This document shows positions 1 through 9,622 of a stretch of DNA of 64,000 nt, piece after piece. Position numbers and translations under genes: made by a program. The DNA is from Photobacterium sp. DA100 (GTDB lineage Bacteria; Pseudomonadota; Gammaproteobacteria; Enterobacterales; Vibrionaceae). Under the pieces are notes generated by a model. The model was not told the DNA's origin. It was given only the letters and a program-made list of their open reading frames with translations, and made no database searches. The stretch covers positions 3,286,001 through 3,350,000 of the forward strand of contig NZ_CP119423.1 in NCBI RefSeq assembly GCF_029223585.1, given 5' to 3'. Position 1 is the first letter of the stretch; the number at the start of each line of letters is the position of its first letter.

Positions 1-548
1 GCATGGCAGGTATCGATACAGATACCCACCCGCGATTTGTCTTCGACCTGTTCGAGAATGCTGGCGAGCTGCTCGAAGCGCCAACCGAGGTTACTCCCTT
101 GCCCGGCCGTATTCTCGATCACCGCCACCACATTCGGCACGGCGGTATGGGCTAAATTGATCGACTCGGCAATCAAAGCCAGGCATTCGGCTTCGGAGAT
201 TTTCTTCAAATGACTGCCCGGGTGGAAATTAAGCAGATGCAGTCCCAACTGCTCACAGCGAGCCATTTCATCAACAAAGGCAGTACGCGACTTTTCCAGC
301 TTTTCGCGTTCTGGCGCCCCAAGGTTTATCAGGTATGAATCATGGGGAAGGATCGCATCAGGGGTAAAGCCGTATTGTTGGCAGCGGGCCTTGAATGCCA
401 TGATCACATCTTGCTCAAGTGGTTTGGCAGCCCACTGACGCTGGTTCTTGGTAAACAAGGCAAATGCGTTAGCACCGATCTTGTTGGCATTCTCTGGCGA
501 GTTGTGCACACCGCCAGCAGCGGATACGTGCGCACCGATTAATTTCAT
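1..548 (-). CDS. nfo: Endonuclease IV (AP endonuclease), 5' part only
   Basis: Endonuclease IV cuts DNA 5' of abasic sites and removes 3' blocking groups in base excision repair, using a three-zinc TIM barrel. The minus-strand reading begins [14 protein letters not shown] at 548 and continues for 182 codons to the window edge. The family hallmarks GAHVSAAGG near residue 5, LLNFHPGSH in the middle and VCIDTCHA at the cut end, with zinc-ligand His and Glu residues, are all visible. The full protein is about 280 residues, so roughly the last third lies outside the window. It is divergent from grcA across a 546-base gap. Recognition is firm. Confidence 0.95.
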   Translation of the reverse strand, partial: MKLIGAHVSAAGGVHNSPENANKIGANAFALFTKNQRQWAAKPLEQDVIMAFKARCQQYGFTPDAILPHDSYLINLGAPEREKLEKSRTAFVDEMARCEQLGLHLLNFHPGSHLKKISEAECLALIAESINLAHTAVPNVVAVIENTAGQGSNLGWRFEQLASILEQVEDKSRVGICIDTCH

Positions 549-761
549 TTTGTTCCTACTTCGATATTCAATTTTTACAGCACGGATTGTACGTTATTTA
601 TCAACGTCAGCGCTTACAGGTTGATCCGGGGCAGTACACACTTTCCGAGAGGTTAGGTAAACCCCACTCGTTATTTTGATGTAATTTTACTACAAATGAT
701 CAATTCAAATATTTTTTAAATGATAAAATATTAGTTAAACATCAATAAATATGCGGCTTAG

Positions 762-775
762 TTGACCTAGCTCAA
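762..775 (+). promoter_or_regulatory. Upstream imperfect FNR-type site of grcA
   Basis: TTGACCTAGCTCAA matches the FNR consensus TTGAT-N4-ATCAA at 8 of 10 positions. Its centre (768.5) lies exactly 53 bp upstream of the centre of the perfect site at 815-828. The E. coli grcA (yfiD) promoter is known to carry FNR sites at -93.5 and -40.5, also 53 bp apart, with the distal site acting to lower expression. Confidence 0.6.
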
Positions 776-814
776 TAAAATAGCCCGATTTAATTTATGG
801 TTTTTTGTTGTAAT

Positions 815-828
815 TTGATCTAAATCAA
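815..828 (+). promoter_or_regulatory. Perfect FNR site and class II promoter of grcA
   Basis: TTGATCTAAATCAA is a perfect FNR palindrome. A good -10 element, TATAAT, follows at 853-858, giving an expected start near 863-865. The site centre then falls at about -41.5, the position used by class II FNR-activated promoters. This predicts strong anaerobic induction of grcA. Confidence 0.85.
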
Positions 829-1094
829 TACACAATTAGCACCGACGAGATATATAATACGCAACTCAACGAGAAAATCGAAAAAACTAACGACATCCCC
901 AAGGCGGAGATTGCAAATTATAACTACTAAAAAATATGGCTTGTTGCGGTTGAAGCTTGTTGCTCACATAGCTTCACTAATTCATAAAAACCGAAATTCG
1001 GTCGTATTTTTCAATAGTCATAATTTTGCAAAATCAGGCTTAAACCTTAGGGGTTAGGTCATAAAAGATAAGTCTCAAAACGGAGAAGAAAGTC

Positions 1095-1472
1095 ATGATC
1101 CAAGGTATTCAAATCACTAAATCAGCTAACGATGACCTACTGAACTCAATCTGGCTACTAGATACTGAAACTAACGAAGCTCGCTGTGTGGCTGCTTCTG
1201 CCGGTTTCGAAGCTGATCAGGTAATCCCTGCTGCTGACCTAGGTGAGTACGAGTCTCGTGAAGTTGCTATCGAAACGCCTGCAAAAATCGAAGGTGGCCA
1301 GCACCTAAACGTTAACGTACTGAAGCGTGAGACGCTGGAAGATGCGGCTAAGCACCCAGAAAAATACCCACAGCTAACTATCCGTGTATCTGGCTACGCA
1401 GTACGCTTCAACTCTCTGACTACAGAGCAGCAGCGTGACGTTATCGCACGTACTTTCACTAACAGCCTGTAA
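1095..1472 (+). CDS. grcA: Autonomous glycyl radical cofactor GrcA
   Basis: GrcA (YfiD) is a small stand-in for the C-terminal radical domain of pyruvate formate-lyase. It rescues PFL whose glycyl radical site has been cleaved by oxygen. The 125-residue product matches the family length of about 127. The radical-bearing loop [13 protein letters not shown] is intact, with the radical glycine at G100. ATG at 1095 follows a GGAGAAGAA ribosome site. Codons are of the highly expressed type. The FNR sites upstream fit its known role under oxygen limitation and acid stress. A strong terminator follows directly, so it is monocistronic. Confidence 0.96.
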   Translation: MIQGIQITKSANDDLLNSIWLLDTETNEARCVAASAGFEADQVIPAADLGEYESREVAIETPAKIEGGQHLNVNVLKRETLEDAAKHPEKYPQLTIRVSGYAVRFNSLTTEQQRDVIARTFTNSL

Positions 1473-1489
1473 TCACAGCCTCTGTTAGC

Positions 1490-1521
1490 AAAAAACGGCA
1501 CCTTTGGGTGCCGTTTTTTTT
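1490..1521 (+). terminator. Rho-independent terminator of grcA
   Basis: A stem built on ACGGCACC / GGTGCCGT with a TTTG loop is followed by a run of eight T. It starts 18 bases after the grcA stop codon. Confidence 0.9.
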
Positions 1522-1711
1522 GCCCCGGTTCGACCACCACAGTTATCCGACCGCAGATACTGGTTATATTATCATCTAAAATGTGACAACAATTTAGGTA
1601 TTAATGTTAATAAAAGTGTACATTCATAGCGTTGCCTACCACCTGAGCTTTTCCACGGGCAATGTCAAAAAAATGGAGCAATACATATAACACTATAATC
1701 GGAGCCAGTTC

Positions 1712-2887
1712 ATGAAGTTAATCCTCAAGCTTATCGCGGGTATTTTGATCGGTATCCTCCTTGGTTTTTTTGCCCCCGACGCCATCATTCGCGTCCTGCT
1801 GACCATCAAACTCCTCGGTGGCCAGCTCATCGGTTTCACTATCCCTCTCATCATCCTGTTCTATATCACCAGCGGTATTGCCAGCCTGCCGAAAAATTCC
1901 GGCTCGCTACTGGGTAAAACCGTGGCCCTATCCTACGGTTCAACTATTATTGCCGGCAGCCTGGCCTTCATTGTGGCCAGTACCGTTATTGGCACCATGG
2001 CCGAGCCTGCTGGCGCAGCAGCAGACAGCGCCGAGAAGCTAACCAGCTTCATTACCATTGAAGTGCCACCACTATTTGGGGTGATGACCGCCCTTGCTAC
2101 CGCTTTCCTGTTTGGACTAGGGATCAGCATTACCGATAGCAAGCCATTGAAAACCATCGCCGAAGACGGCCGCAGGATCATCGACCTATTGCTTTCCAAC
2201 ATTATTATCCCGCTCCTGCCGTTCTATATTGCAGGCGTCTTTGCCGAAATGGCTGCAGAGGGCACGGTATTCACGACCCTGAAAACATTCGGATTGGTGT
2301 TGGCACTGGCTATCTTCATGCACTGGGTATGGATCACCATCCAGTACACCGTGACCGGGCTGGCATTGGGACACTCACCGCTGAAGCTGATCAAAAACAT
2401 GATGCCTGCATACTTCACGGCAATCGGCACCATGTCCTCGGCGGCCACCATTCCGGTGACCCTACGCCAAACCAAGCAGAACAATGTTGACGAAGCGATT
2501 GCTAACTTCACCATCCCGCTGTGTGCCACGATTCACTTGTCTGGCTCGACCATCACCCTTGTCACCTGCTCCACCGCGGTCATGGCACTCAGCCAGCACA
2601 TCGCCATCCCCTCCCTGTTTGAAATGCTGCCATTTATCATGATGCTAGGTGTCACCATGATTGCCGCACCGGGCGCTCCAGGTGGCGCGGTAATGGCAGC
2701 ACTTGGCCTGATGGCCTCTATGCTTGGGTTCGGAGAGGCAGAGCTGGCGTTGATGATTGCACTGTACATGGCCCAAGACAGCTTCGGTACGGCCTGTAAT
2801 ATTACCGGAGATGGGGCTATCTCATTGTGGGTCAACAAGTTTGCCAAACAGCCACAATCTCAGGCTATCGAGCAAACAGAATCATAA
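1712..2887 (+). CDS. DAACS-family sodium:amino acid/dicarboxylate symporter (copy 1)
   Basis: This 391-residue inner-membrane protein belongs to the dicarboxylate/amino acid:cation symporter (SLC1-like) family. It has the hairpin motif MSSAATIP near 241, the tip APGAPGGAV near 319-327, and the TM8 signature QDSFGTACNITGD at 355-367. Compared with the archaeal model GltPh, the amino-group-binding Asp (D356) and N363/D367 are kept. The Arg that holds an acidic side chain is replaced by G359, and the TM7 NMDGT motif reads HLSGS. I infer a neutral or atypical amino acid substrate rather than aspartate or glutamate. ATG at 1712 follows GGAG. A close paralogue lies directly downstream, each copy with its own terminator. 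Confidence 0.88.
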   Translation: MKLILKLIAGILIGILLGFFAPDAIIRVLLTIKLLGGQLIGFTIPLIILFYITSGIASLPKNSGSLLGKTVALSYGSTIIAGSLAFIVASTVIGTMAEPAGAAADSAEKLTSFITIEVPPLFGVMTALATAFLFGLGISITDSKPLKTIAEDGRRIIDLLLSNIIIPLLPFYIAGVFAEMAAEGTVFTTLKTFGLVLALAIFMHWVWITIQYTVTGLALGHSPLKLIKNMMPAYFTAIGTMSSAATIPVTLRQTKQNNVDEAIANFTIPLCATIHLSGSTITLVTCSTAVMALSQHIAIPSLFEMLPFIMMLGVTMIAAPGAPGGAVMAALGLMASMLGFGEAELALMIALYMAQDSFGTACNITGDGAISLWVNKFAKQPQSQAIEQTES

Positions 2888-2907
2888 CAAGACAACCTTC
2901 TCACGCA

Positions 2908-2932
2908 AGGCAGGCCTGGGCCTGCCTTTTTT
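2908..2932 (+). terminator. Terminator after symporter copy 1
   Basis: AGGCAGGCC, a TGG loop, GGCCTGCCT-type stem and six T residues form a strong Rho-independent terminator 20 bases past the stop codon. It separates the two tandem symporter genes. Confidence 0.88.
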
Positions 2933-3160
2933 ATGACACCTATAGCGTATGATGTTTTTTGGCCCAGCCAAGTAATCAGCTGCGCCTTAATTTATGTCAA
3001 CAAAACAACCGATATGCTTGGATTGCACCCAGACAATTAACGATTACACCCCATGTAACACATAAAACACCTCTTTTTTGGCATCCTCTGCCAAGTAATG
3101 GTAAAACGTCGCCGCTTTGTTACGGACTACTATCCATTTTCCTCAATAGGACTATTGGCG

Positions 3161-4354
3161 ATGAAACTGATTTTAAAACTCATTGCTGGCATTCTGGCCG
3201 GTATTCTTTTCGGCCTGTTTGCCCCCGATGTGCTGGTTCAAATCCTTATCACCATGAAGGCTTTGATCAGCCAGCTGATTGGCTTCACCATTCCCCTGCT
3301 TATTCTCTTCTTTGTGACCAGCGGGATCGCAAACCTCCCGAAAAACTCCGGCAAACTGCTGGGGAAAACCGTCGGCCTCAGCTACCTGTCGACCATGGGC
3401 GCGGGAGCAATGGCTTATCTCGTGGCTGGGCAGGTCCTGCCTTCCATGCTGCACAGCTCAGCAGAAGTCAGTGAAGCAGCGCGCACTCTTGCCCCGTTGA
3501 TCGACCTGAAGATACCGCCGATAATGGGGGTGATGACCGCACTAGCCGTAGCCTTCATCTTTGGCTTGGGGATCACGGCAACCAACAGCGAGCACCTACG
3601 CAAGTTGAGCGATGAAGGCCGCAATATCATCGAGCTGTTCCTGGCTAAAGTCATGGTGCCGTCGCTACCGTTCTATATTGCCGGCGTGTTTGCCGATATG
3701 ACCGTCAAAGGCACTGTCTTCTCGACGCTCAAGACCTTCACCCTGGTACTGGTGCTGATTGTTGTGCTGCACTGGTTATGGCTGACCTTCCAGTTTATCA
3801 GTACCGGCGCACTGCTTGGCCGCTCCCCGCTCAAACTGCTGAAAACTATGCTGCCGGCCTATGTCACCGCGCTGGGTACCATGTCCTCGGCGGCCAGCCT
3901 GCCTGTCACCCTGCGCCAAACGCAGGAAAACGGCGTGAAAAAGCCGATCGCCAACTTCGTGGTGCCGCTCTGTGCCAATATCCATATGTCCGGCTCGGCA
4001 ATCAGTATCACCTCTGTTTGCGTTGCCGTGCTCTTGGTAACGGGCAATGCTAACGTCCCGAGTTTCCTTGAAGCCTTACCATTTATCGGCATGCTGGGTA
4101 TCACCATGGTTGCCGCACCGGGCGCGCCAGGCGGTGCGGTCATGGCGGCCGTAGGCCTGCTGGGATCAATGATGGGCTTTACCGAAGCGATGATTGGCCT
4201 GCAAATTGCCTTGCACCTAGCCCAAGATGGCTTCGGTACCGCTTGTAATATCACTGGTGACGGTGCACTGGCACTGTGGGTTGACAAGTTTGCGGATGAC
4301 GCTGTTTCGACCGAAACAGAAACTGCCACTGCCAGCAGCGAACAAACCGCCTAG
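3161..4354 (+). CDS. DAACS-family symporter (copy 2, tandem paralogue)
   Basis: This 397-residue protein aligns end to end with the preceding symporter: both begin MKLILKLIAGIL and share PKNSG..LLGKT, APGAPGGAVMAA and the TM8 block FGTACNITGDGA. I chose ATG 3161, not the in-frame GTG at 3098, because it matches the paralogue's start and follows an AGGA ribosome site. TM7 reads HMSGS and the Arg position in TM8 is again Gly, so both copies share the altered substrate site. The C-terminal tail (about 15 residues rich in Thr, Ala and Glu) is unique to this copy. It looks like an old tandem duplication with separate expression. Confidence 0.87.
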   Translation: MKLILKLIAGILAGILFGLFAPDVLVQILITMKALISQLIGFTIPLLILFFVTSGIANLPKNSGKLLGKTVGLSYLSTMGAGAMAYLVAGQVLPSMLHSSAEVSEAARTLAPLIDLKIPPIMGVMTALAVAFIFGLGITATNSEHLRKLSDEGRNIIELFLAKVMVPSLPFYIAGVFADMTVKGTVFSTLKTFTLVLVLIVVLHWLWLTFQFISTGALLGRSPLKLLKTMLPAYVTALGTMSSAASLPVTLRQTQENGVKKPIANFVVPLCANIHMSGSAISITSVCVAVLLVTGNANVPSFLEALPFIGMLGITMVAAPGAPGGAVMAAVGLLGSMMGFTEAMIGLQIALHLAQDGFGTACNITGDGALALWVDKFADDAVSTETETATASSEQTA

Positions 4355-4378
4355 TCATAAGCGGTAAAACAAAAAAAT

Positions 4379-4403
4379 AAAAGGGAGCCGCTGGCTCCCT
4401 TTT
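4379..4403. terminator. Bidirectional terminator between symporter copy 2 and thrC
   Basis: AAAAGGGAGCC / GGCTCCCTTTT form a near-perfect stem with a GCT loop, A-rich on one side and T-rich on the other. It can stop transcription of the plus-strand symporter and of the minus-strand thr operon, whose last stop codon is at 4428. Confidence 0.88.
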
Positions 4404-4427
4404 GCATTTGCTTACAACGAAAAAACC

Positions 4428-5711
4428 TTACTGAACGCTACGCAGTACCGCTTTAAGCTGCTCAAAATCGTTGTCACGCTCGAGCGACAGTAGCTCCATT
4501 GCATTGTGCTTGGCCAGAGGCGCCGGCAGCTCGATGTCCTTGCCCAAGATCTCATCCACGACCTCTTTGAACTTGGCCGGGTGAGCGGTACACAGGAACA
4601 ACCCGGTTTCACCGGCGGCCAGCTGCTCGTTCAATACGCGGTAGGCAATGGCCCCGTGCGGCTCGCACAAATAACCTTCCTGATCCATCTCGCGCAAGGT
4701 CTCAGCCGTCTGCTCGTCATTGACCGCGCCGTAGCCCAGCTCACCCAGGCCCCAGCCTTTGAGGCGGCAAAGCTCCTCGATCCGCGGCCAGTTGTTTGGC
4801 TGGCTGACATCCATCGCGTTGGAAATAGTCGGTACCGTTGGCTCCGGAGCCCACTCGCCAGTTTGCAGGTAACGAGGCACGGTATCATTGACATTGGTTG
4901 CGGCGATAAAGCGCTTCACCGGCAGGCCGATGGCTTTGGCCAACAAACCGGCGGTCAAGTTACCGAAGTTACCGCTAGGGACCGCGATGACCAGCTCCTC
5001 GCGCTGCGCTTTCGGCAACTGGGCAACCGCTTCGAAGTAGTAGCAAATCTGGGCTAGCAAGCGGCTGATGTTGATCGAGTTGGCCGAGTTCAGCCCCACC
5101 TCCTGGCGCAGCTCGGCATCGTCAAAGGCCTGCTTGACCAGTGCCTGGCAATCATCAAAGGTGCCGTCTACGGCAACCGTAGAAATATTGCCGCCTAGGG
5201 TGCAGAACAGCTTTTCTTGCAGCGGACTGATCTTGCCCTTCGGGTAGAGGATCACCACCTTAATGTTATCCATACCGTAGAACGCATGGGCAACAGCAGC
5301 GCCGGTATCACCCGAGGTCGCGGTCAGAATAGTGATGTTGCCGTCACTGTCAGACACCGCAGCCAGTGACTGGGCCATGAAACGGCCGCCAAAGTCCTTG
5401 AAGGCCAGCGTCGGGCCATGGAACAGCTCAAGGGCATAGACCCCCTCTTTCACCGGCTTGATCGGCGCATTGAACTGGAAAGCGTTGCCGACCATTTGAG
5501 AGACGGTCTCTGCGGCTAGCTCCTCGCCGATAAACGCCGACAGAATGGCGGTACTGCGACTGACAAAGTCTTGTTCCAGCAGCGCATCGACATTGTCGAA
5601 AGCCGGGAGGTCGGCGGGGAAAAACAAGCCCTGGTTGCTTCCCAGCCCCTGGCGGACTGCCTGGCCAAACGAAACCTGCTCTTGGTGATCTTTTAGGTTA
5701 TATAGCTTCAT
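4428..5711 (-). CDS. thrC: Threonine synthase
   Basis: ThrC is a PLP enzyme that converts O-phospho-L-homoserine to L-threonine, the last step of the pathway. The 427-residue product matches the E. coli enzyme in length (428) and begins MKLYNLKDHQEQVSF. The PLP lysine lies in LAFKDFGGRF (about residue 107), and the phosphate-binding region TATSGDTGAAVA and the block AVPSGNFGNL are present. It is the third gene of thrABC: its ATG is two bases beyond the thrB stop codon. Expression should follow the thr attenuator upstream of thrA. Confidence 0.97.
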   Translation of the reverse strand: MKLYNLKDHQEQVSFGQAVRQGLGSNQGLFFPADLPAFDNVDALLEQDFVSRSTAILSAFIGEELAAETVSQMVGNAFQFNAPIKPVKEGVYALELFHGPTLAFKDFGGRFMAQSLAAVSDSDGNITILTATSGDTGAAVAHAFYGMDNIKVVILYPKGKISPLQEKLFCTLGGNISTVAVDGTFDDCQALVKQAFDDAELRQEVGLNSANSINISRLLAQICYYFEAVAQLPKAQREELVIAVPSGNFGNLTAGLLAKAIGLPVKRFIAATNVNDTVPRYLQTGEWAPEPTVPTISNAMDVSQPNNWPRIEELCRLKGWGLGELGYGAVNDEQTAETLREMDQEGYLCEPHGAIAYRVLNEQLAAGETGLFLCTAHPAKFKEVVDEILGKDIELPAPLAKHNAMELLSLERDNDFEQLKAVLRSVQ

Positions 5712-5713
5712 GG

Positions 5714-6670
5714 TTACAGCTCACTTCCTGTTACTCTTGAGCCCTGCCCGTCCAAACGACAGACATGGACGAATCCTTCTTCATTCTGAACATAATGATC
5801 TTGCAACCATCGTGCAATACGTTTTGCGACTTCAAGGTCGTCACACACGGTAAACATCGTCGGCCCCGAGCCGGAGATCCCGCTAGCCAACGCCCCGGCT
5901 TCCAGCGCATACTGCCGTGCTTTGGCAAAGCCAGGCAGCAAACGCTCGCGGTAAGGTTCAGCGACCACATCTTTGATCATTTTTGCCGCCAGCGCCGGTT
6001 GACCAGAATGGCAGGCATGAATGAACCCGCCCAGATAACGACCATGGGCAATCACATCCTGACGGCGGTACTGGGATGGCAGAATAGCGCGGGCTTCTGC
6101 GGTCGGGACTTTAATACCGGGATAGGCCATGACCCAATACCAGTTATCAAAGCAGGGTACCGGCTGGCTGATGATGCCCAGCTCCTCGACCATAAATTGC
6201 AACCCGCCCAAATAGCACGGAGCAACATTGTCGTAATGCAAGCTACCGGAAATCTCCGCTTCCATCTCCCCCATCAGGGCCAGCAGCTCATTCTCGTCGA
6301 GCGGTTGTTCATGGAAACGGTTCAGCGCATCGAGCGCCGCCACAATCGAACAGGCACTGGAGCCCAGTCCTGAACCGATCGGCATGTTTTTTTCCAATGT
6401 CAGGGCGACCGGCTTTAGCTCCGCGCCTTTTTTATCCAGCTCGCGGGCAAACACCTGCCAGCAGCGGTAAACAATATTCTCTTCAGCTTGCTTGGGCAGC
6501 TTGTCGACAAACGCCCCGACACAGCTCAGCGAAAACGGCTCAGCCCCCTGCTCAGCCAGCACCCGGTCGCCCAGCAGGGTGCCATCAAGAGGCGACACGG
6601 CCGCCCCCAGCACATCAAAACCGACACTGACATTGCCAATCGACGCCGGCGCATATACCACAACACTCAT
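5714..6670 (-). CDS. thrB: Homoserine kinase
   Basis: ThrB is a GHMP-superfamily kinase that phosphorylates homoserine with ATP. The 318-residue product shows the GHMP glycine-rich ATP loop [17 protein letters not shown] (around residues 95-111), the N-terminal [14 protein letters not shown] block and the C-terminal [11 protein letters not shown] motif. It sits one base from thrA and two bases from thrC, so the three are translationally close. The length is slightly above that of E. coli (310), with no internal disruption. Confidence 0.97.
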   Translation of the reverse strand: MSVVVYAPASIGNVSVGFDVLGAAVSPLDGTLLGDRVLAEQGAEPFSLSCVGAFVDKLPKQAEENIVYRCWQVFARELDKKGAELKPVALTLEKNMPIGSGLGSSACSIVAALDALNRFHEQPLDENELLALMGEMEAEISGSLHYDNVAPCYLGGLQFMVEELGIISQPVPCFDNWYWVMAYPGIKVPTAEARAILPSQYRRQDVIAHGRYLGGFIHACHSGQPALAAKMIKDVVAEPYRERLLPGFAKARQYALEAGALASGISGSGPTMFTVCDDLEVAKRIARWLQDHYVQNEEGFVHVCRLDGQGSRVTGSEL

Positions 6671-6671
6671 C

Positions 6672-9131
6672 TTAAACTCCTAGTTTCCAGCCCAGCGTAC
6701 GCATCAGATCAGCAAAGACCCCAGCGGCTGTTACTTCGGTACCTGCACCGTATCCTCGCAGCACCAATGGGATTGGCTGGTAATAGCGGCTATAGAAAGC
6801 CAATGCATTCTCACCATCCTTGATCTTGAACATAGGGTCATCCGGGTTGACCGCTGCAATCTTCACGGCACATTGTCCGTCTTTGATTTCACCGACATAG
6901 CGCAAGACCTTGCCCTCGTTGGCGGCTTCTTCAACCAACTTGGCGAAGTAGGCATCCGCCTCAGGCAGGCGAGCCATGAAGTCATCCACCGCCCCCTCGG
7001 CATCAAAGCCCGGCGGCAGGGCCTGCTCGACCACTACGTCTTCCAGCTCCAGTGCCATACCCGCTTCCCTGGCGAGGATCAGCAGCTTGCGCGCCACATC
7101 CATACCCGACAGGTCATCACGCGGATCCGGCTCAGTAAAGCCATTGTTACGGGCAACGGTCGTAGCCTCGCTGAAGCTCATCCCTTCATCTAGCTTGCCG
7201 AAGATAAAGGACAGCGAGCCCGACAGGATGCCCGAGAAGCGCTCCAGTTCATCACCGGCCGCCATCAGGTTCTGCAGGTTTTCGATAACTGGCAAGCCCG
7301 CCCCTACCGTGGTGTCGTACATGAACTTACGGCGCATCGAGCGCGCTGCTTGGCGCAGCTGCTGGTAGTACGCCATGCTGGCGGTATTGGCCTTTTTGTT
7401 CGGCGTGATCACGTGGAAGCCCGCCGAGAGGAAGTCGACATACTGCTCGGCAATGCCTTGATCAGACGTACAATCAATCACTATCGGGTTGATCACGTGG
7501 TTGCGCTTAACCAACTGGATCATACGGGCGAGGCTCAATGGCTCAGTGACCTGGCCCATCGCGTCGCGCCAGTTCTCCAGCGGCAGGCCATTGCTGTCAA
7601 GCAACAGGCCCTTGCTGTTGGCCAAGCCGCATACCCGGATCACGATGCCGTTTTCGGCCAGTTTCGCCTGCTGGCGCTGGATCTGATCCACCAGCTCACC
7701 GCCAACACCACCGACCCCGATAACGAATACATCGAGGAAGTGCTGACTGTTGAACAGGTTCTCATGACATGCCTTGACCGATTCCGAAACCTTGTCATCC
7801 GGGATCACGGCAGAAATCGCCCGCTCGGAAGAGCCCTGGGCTATCGCCACGATATTGACATCCACCTCCGCCAGCGAGGTAAAGAAGCGCGAAGCAACCC
7901 CGCGGGAAGTGCGCATACCATCGCCAACCAATGTCACGATGGCTACGTTATCCATAAATTCAACTGGCTCGAGCAGGCCTTCTTTCAACTCCAGCTCAAA
8001 ATGTTCCCTGAGTGCGCGCTGGGCCGCTAGCTTATCGCCGCTCTCGATACAGAAACTGATACTGTATTCCGACGAAGACTGGGTGATCAGCACAATCGAT
8101 ACCCCCGCCGATGACATCGCTCCGAAGACGCGGGCGGCCATACCGACCATACCTTTCATGCCCGGACCGGACACATTGACCATGGTCAGATCTTTCAGCG
8201 TGGTGATCCCCTTGATATCAAGCTTGTCTTCGCCGGTATCCAGGCCGATCAAGGAGCCGGCGCCCTGAGGGTTGAAGCTGTTTTTGATCAAGCAAGGAAT
8301 GTGGAACTGGGCGATAGGGGCAATAGTTTTCGGGTGCAGTACCGAGGCACCGAAATAAGACAGCTCCATCGCTTCCTGGTAGCTCAATGATTTCAGCAGA
8401 CGGGCGTCGGGTACCAGGCGCGGATCACAACTGTACACACCATCGACATCGGTCCAGATTTCACAACATTCGGCACGTAAACAGGCAGCCAGCACCGCCG
8501 CCGAGTAGTCGGAACCATTACGGCCCAGAGTTACCAGCTCGCCCTTTTCGTTACCGGCAGTGAACCCCGGCATGATATTGACATGATCCTGTGGCAACGG
8601 GTTCTGGCGGAAATTCTGGGTAGAGGCCTCAATATCCACATGGGCTTCGAGGTAATCACCATGTGCCAGCAAGTAAGCCACCGGGTCGATCAGGCTAGCC
8701 TGATGGCCCTTGGCCTGCAGCAGCGACTGCATAGTGGCAATGGAAAGCCTTTCGCCCTTGCTGATGATCTTGGCGTAGACATTGTCAGGGCATAAGCCTA
8801 ACAATTTGATACCGTGAACGTATTGCTTCAGCTGGCCCAGCGAGCTCGCTAGCTTGGCATCCAAGGCCTCCTTGTCGAACCCCGGCTCCACCGCTTTTAA
8901 CCCAGCCAGCAGCTCCGAGAACACCGCTTCCAGATCAGCCAGCTGTAAGTCCGCCTCGCCAAACTGGATGCTATTTTCGATCACCGAGACCAATTTGTTC
9001 GTCACCTTGCCCGGTGCCGACAGCACTACCGACACCGGCCCTTGCTGGGCATTATTGGCAATAATATCCGCAGCCCGCGAAAACCTATCTGCATCGGCCA
9101 GCGATGAACCACCAAACTTTAATACTCGCAT
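6672..9131 (-). CDS. thrA: Bifunctional aspartokinase I / homoserine dehydrogenase I
   Basis: ThrA catalyses the first and third steps of threonine synthesis. The 819 residues (E. coli 820) comprise an aspartokinase domain beginning [17 protein letters not shown], paired ACT regulatory domains around 310-460, and a C-terminal NAD(P)-dependent homoserine dehydrogenase starting near [14 protein letters not shown] (about 465). ACT domains in this family give feedback inhibition by threonine. ATG 9131 is the natural start. It is first in the thrABC operon, behind a leader peptide and attenuator hairpin, so control is both allosteric and transcriptional. Confidence 0.97.
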   Translation of the reverse strand: MRVLKFGGSSLADADRFSRAADIIANNAQQGPVSVVLSAPGKVTNKLVSVIENSIQFGEADLQLADLEAVFSELLAGLKAVEPGFDKEALDAKLASSLGQLKQYVHGIKLLGLCPDNVYAKIISKGERLSIATMQSLLQAKGHQASLIDPVAYLLAHGDYLEAHVDIEASTQNFRQNPLPQDHVNIMPGFTAGNEKGELVTLGRNGSDYSAAVLAACLRAECCEIWTDVDGVYSCDPRLVPDARLLKSLSYQEAMELSYFGASVLHPKTIAPIAQFHIPCLIKNSFNPQGAGSLIGLDTGEDKLDIKGITTLKDLTMVNVSGPGMKGMVGMAARVFGAMSSAGVSIVLITQSSSEYSISFCIESGDKLAAQRALREHFELELKEGLLEPVEFMDNVAIVTLVGDGMRTSRGVASRFFTSLAEVDVNIVAIAQGSSERAISAVIPDDKVSESVKACHENLFNSQHFLDVFVIGVGGVGGELVDQIQRQQAKLAENGIVIRVCGLANSKGLLLDSNGLPLENWRDAMGQVTEPLSLARMIQLVKRNHVINPIVIDCTSDQGIAEQYVDFLSAGFHVITPNKKANTASMAYYQQLRQAARSMRRKFMYDTTVGAGLPVIENLQNLMAAGDELERFSGILSGSLSFIFGKLDEGMSFSEATTVARNNGFTEPDPRDDLSGMDVARKLLILAREAGMALELEDVVVEQALPPGFDAEGAVDDFMARLPEADAYFAKLVEEAANEGKVLRYVGEIKDGQCAVKIAAVNPDDPMFKIKDGENALAFYSRYYQPIPLVLRGYGAGTEVTAAGVFADLMRTLGWKLGV

Positions 9132-9202
9132 TCCCTACTCCCACAACTTCCTAAAACGTGCCCCTGGGGACTCTTTGCCACTCCAGGATGAAATATCAGG
9201 TT

Positions 9203-9235
9203 AAAAAAAAGCCCACATCTTTTTGGGATGTGGGC
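9203..9235 (-). terminator. thr operon attenuator terminator
   Basis: Read on the minus strand, GCCCACATC and GATGTGGGC form a perfect 9-bp stem with a 7-base loop, followed by eight T residues. It lies between the thrL stop codon (9260) and the thrA start (9131), the position expected of the attenuator that stops transcription when threonyl- and isoleucyl-tRNA are plentiful. Confidence 0.93.
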
Positions 9236-9259
9236 TCTTCTTTGCAATTCTTTCGCGCA

Positions 9260-9331
9260 TCAGCCCACCCCAGCAACCATGGTGCCGGTAATAATAATGG
9301 TGGTGGTATTCATGCTGAATGCGTTAAACAT
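9260..9331 (-). CDS. thrL: thr operon leader peptide
   Basis: This 23-residue open frame runs from ATG at 9331 to TGA at 9260 on the minus strand. Its core reads NTTTIIITGT: three Thr, three Ile and then two more Thr codons, the regulatory amino acids of the thr operon. An AGGA ribosome site lies just upstream, and the attenuator hairpin begins 25 bases downstream. E. coli ThrL (21 residues) is likewise a run of Thr and Ile followed by a Gly/Ala-rich tail, and this one ends in a similar VAGVG. Ribosome stalling at these codons should favour the antiterminator. A second in-frame ATG just before the Thr run could also start it. Confidence 0.92.
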   Translation of the reverse strand: MFNAFSMNTTTIIITGTMVAGVG

Positions 9332-9370
9332 ACGTGTCCTAAAGAGATAACCGATATATGTATGCATTTA

Positions 9371-9399
9371 CGTTTACCGTAATCATTTTCCCGAGTCAA
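9371..9399 (-). promoter_or_regulatory. Candidate thr operon promoter
   Basis: On the minus strand a -35 TTGACT (9399-9394) is separated by 17 bases from a weaker -10 TAAACG (9376-9371). This puts the start about 35 bases ahead of the leader ATG, as expected for a short attenuator leader. Confidence 0.5.
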
Positions 9400-9622
9400 C
9401 CTTATTTTTTACCCGAGCTGTCTATTTGGCTAGCAAAATGCGGGTAAAACTAGCGATATAGCTATACCATTGAAGCATGACTGGCATCATTTTATTGCAG
9501 TTATCTTAAACACCATGCATAGTAAAAGTGATGAATAATTAAGCAATGCAGGGTGGTACGCCTGAACGGGGTTGCTAAGCACCGTGACGTGTAGACAAAC
9601 GAAAATTTAAGAGGGAGTTGTA

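Larger units (their letters stand above)
549..1094. other. nfo/grcA divergent intergenic region
   Basis: This 546-base AT-rich gap holds the grcA promoter with two FNR-type palindromes (762-775 and 815-828) and a -10 element TATAAT at 853-858. If transcription starts near 863, grcA has an untranslated leader of about 230 bases. A small inverted repeat ACCGAA-A-TTCGGT lies near 990-1002 in that leader; its purpose is unclear. I see no convincing gene in the gap. The nfo promoter must also lie here but I could not fix it. Confidence 0.6.

Noticed and set aside
3098..3160. N-terminal extension of symporter copy 2
   Set aside because: The extra residues have no counterpart in the adjacent paralogue, and the downstream ATG has the ribosome site.
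2959..3474. 171-codon plus-strand open frame overlapping the start of symporter copy 2
   Set aside because: It starts in non-coding sequence, reads out of frame through a well-conserved gene, and has no ribosome site or recognisable domain.
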